Positions 13,234-13,490 of a stretch of DNA of 13,490 bases are shown here, piece after piece. A program made the position numbers and the translations under genes. The notes under the pieces are model-generated. The model did no database searches. It was not told the DNA's origin and was given only the letters and a program-made list of their open reading frames with translations. Positions within the stretch are counted from its first letter, which is position 1. Each line of letters starts with the position of its first letter. This stretch comes from Bacteroidetes bacterium 4572_114 (GTDB lineage: Bacteria > Bacteroidota > Bacteroidia > Bacteroidales > 4484-276), in assembly GCA_002254335.1 (NCBI GenBank), contig NIVA01000052.1, positions 1 through 13,490 of the forward strand. Reading direction: 5' to 3'.

Positions 13234-13490
13234 TTTGAGAATTTGATGATTAAAGCCACTATGTGGGGGTTTTCCCCTCTACAATACCTCAGCCCGCACC
13301 GGGTTGTTCTGTTCTTTTGTTTCTCCTTCCTACCTACAATACCCATCTCGACATTTCGCATAGCCGTCAGGCTAAGGTTATACAAATGCCAACTCTTTAT
13401 AATTCAGATATGTTATGCTTTTTATATAGGACAATAATGTTACCACCAGTCTGAAACATGACACTAAGAAGACATGATAGATTCTCAAAT
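13234..13490. other. Downstream spacer with short hairpins, possible dispersed repeat
   Basis: GGGG-TTTT-CCCC (13266-13277) and TAGCC-GTCA-GGCTA (near 13362-13375) are small hairpins, and CTACAATACC occurs twice about 55 bp apart. Neither hairpin has a good T tract, so termination of mazG there is uncertain. The overall form suggests a dispersed Bacteroidota repeat. Overlapping open frames on both strands have no recognisable domain. Confidence 0.35.

Noticed and set aside
13053..13454. Frames on both strands at the right edge (63-110 residues)
   Set aside because: They overlap the mazG end or a repeat-like spacer, lack domains, and have no ribosome binding site.
1..13490. tRNA, rRNA or riboswitch sequences
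   Set aside because: No T-loop GTTCGAATC-type motifs, rRNA segments or recognisable riboswitch cores (for example a THI box upstream of dxs) were seen; a covariance-model search (Infernal/Rfam) would be needed to be certain.

Overview
The window looks like a piece of a Bacteroidota chromosome, probably from a Bacteroidales/Marinilabiliales-type environmental lineage. The reasons are the protein repertoire (a tetratricopeptide sensor kinase with an N-terminal signal peptide, DUF433/DUF5615 and HicBA modules, a DnaK with a Q/G-rich tail), several TAnnTTTG-type -7 promoter boxes just upstream of starts, weak or A-rich ribosome binding sites, and intergenic regions full of short degenerate repeats. 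The lineage is inferred from these traits only; no database search was done.

Layout. Positions 1-830 (+) hold a short HicB antitoxin, a HicA toxin overlapping it by one base, and a 54-residue unknown protein. A strong hairpin at 889-918 separates these from dnaK (1063-3000, -). The 570 bp upstream of dnaK carries two nearly identical 17-bp motifs and a 133-bp palindromic element. Next on + come a small thioredoxin-like protein with a nine-G tract (3569-3883) and a DUF433 antitoxin (4089-4322) overlapping a DUF5615 PIN-like toxin gene broken by two compensating frameshifts (4303-4629). After that is a more decayed, possibly nucleotidyltransferase-like, remnant (4660-4913).

From 5095 to 9916 all genes are on the - strand, transcribed sufS -> sufE -> DUF59/SUF-associated gene -> dxs. 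SufS and SufE mobilise sulfur for Fe-S cluster assembly, the DUF59 protein probably helps cluster maturation or transfer, and Dxs makes DXP for isoprenoids, thiamine and PLP. SufS uses PLP and the last two MEP-pathway enzymes are Fe-S proteins, so the neighbours are biochemically connected, although 250-360 bp of repeats separates each pair. sufBCD are not in the window. Divergent from sufS is a 683-aa sensor histidine kinase (10034-12085, +) with six TPRs at an exact 40-residue period. It is followed by mazG (12457-13233, +), a housekeeping nucleotide pyrophosphatase.

The most unusual material is between genes: four arrays of exactly 8-bp degenerate units, a decamer-like AATGAC array, two copies of a ~127-167 bp MITE-like element with GAGTCCGGTCTAAAAA-type ends, and tandem duplications of the translation start regions of sufE (48 bp, perfect) and of the DUF59 gene (17 bp, 47 bp apart). 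Both duplications leave short decoy ORFs upstream of the true start. No complete new enzyme system is evident. The best candidates for something undescribed are the octamer arrays and the start-region duplications.
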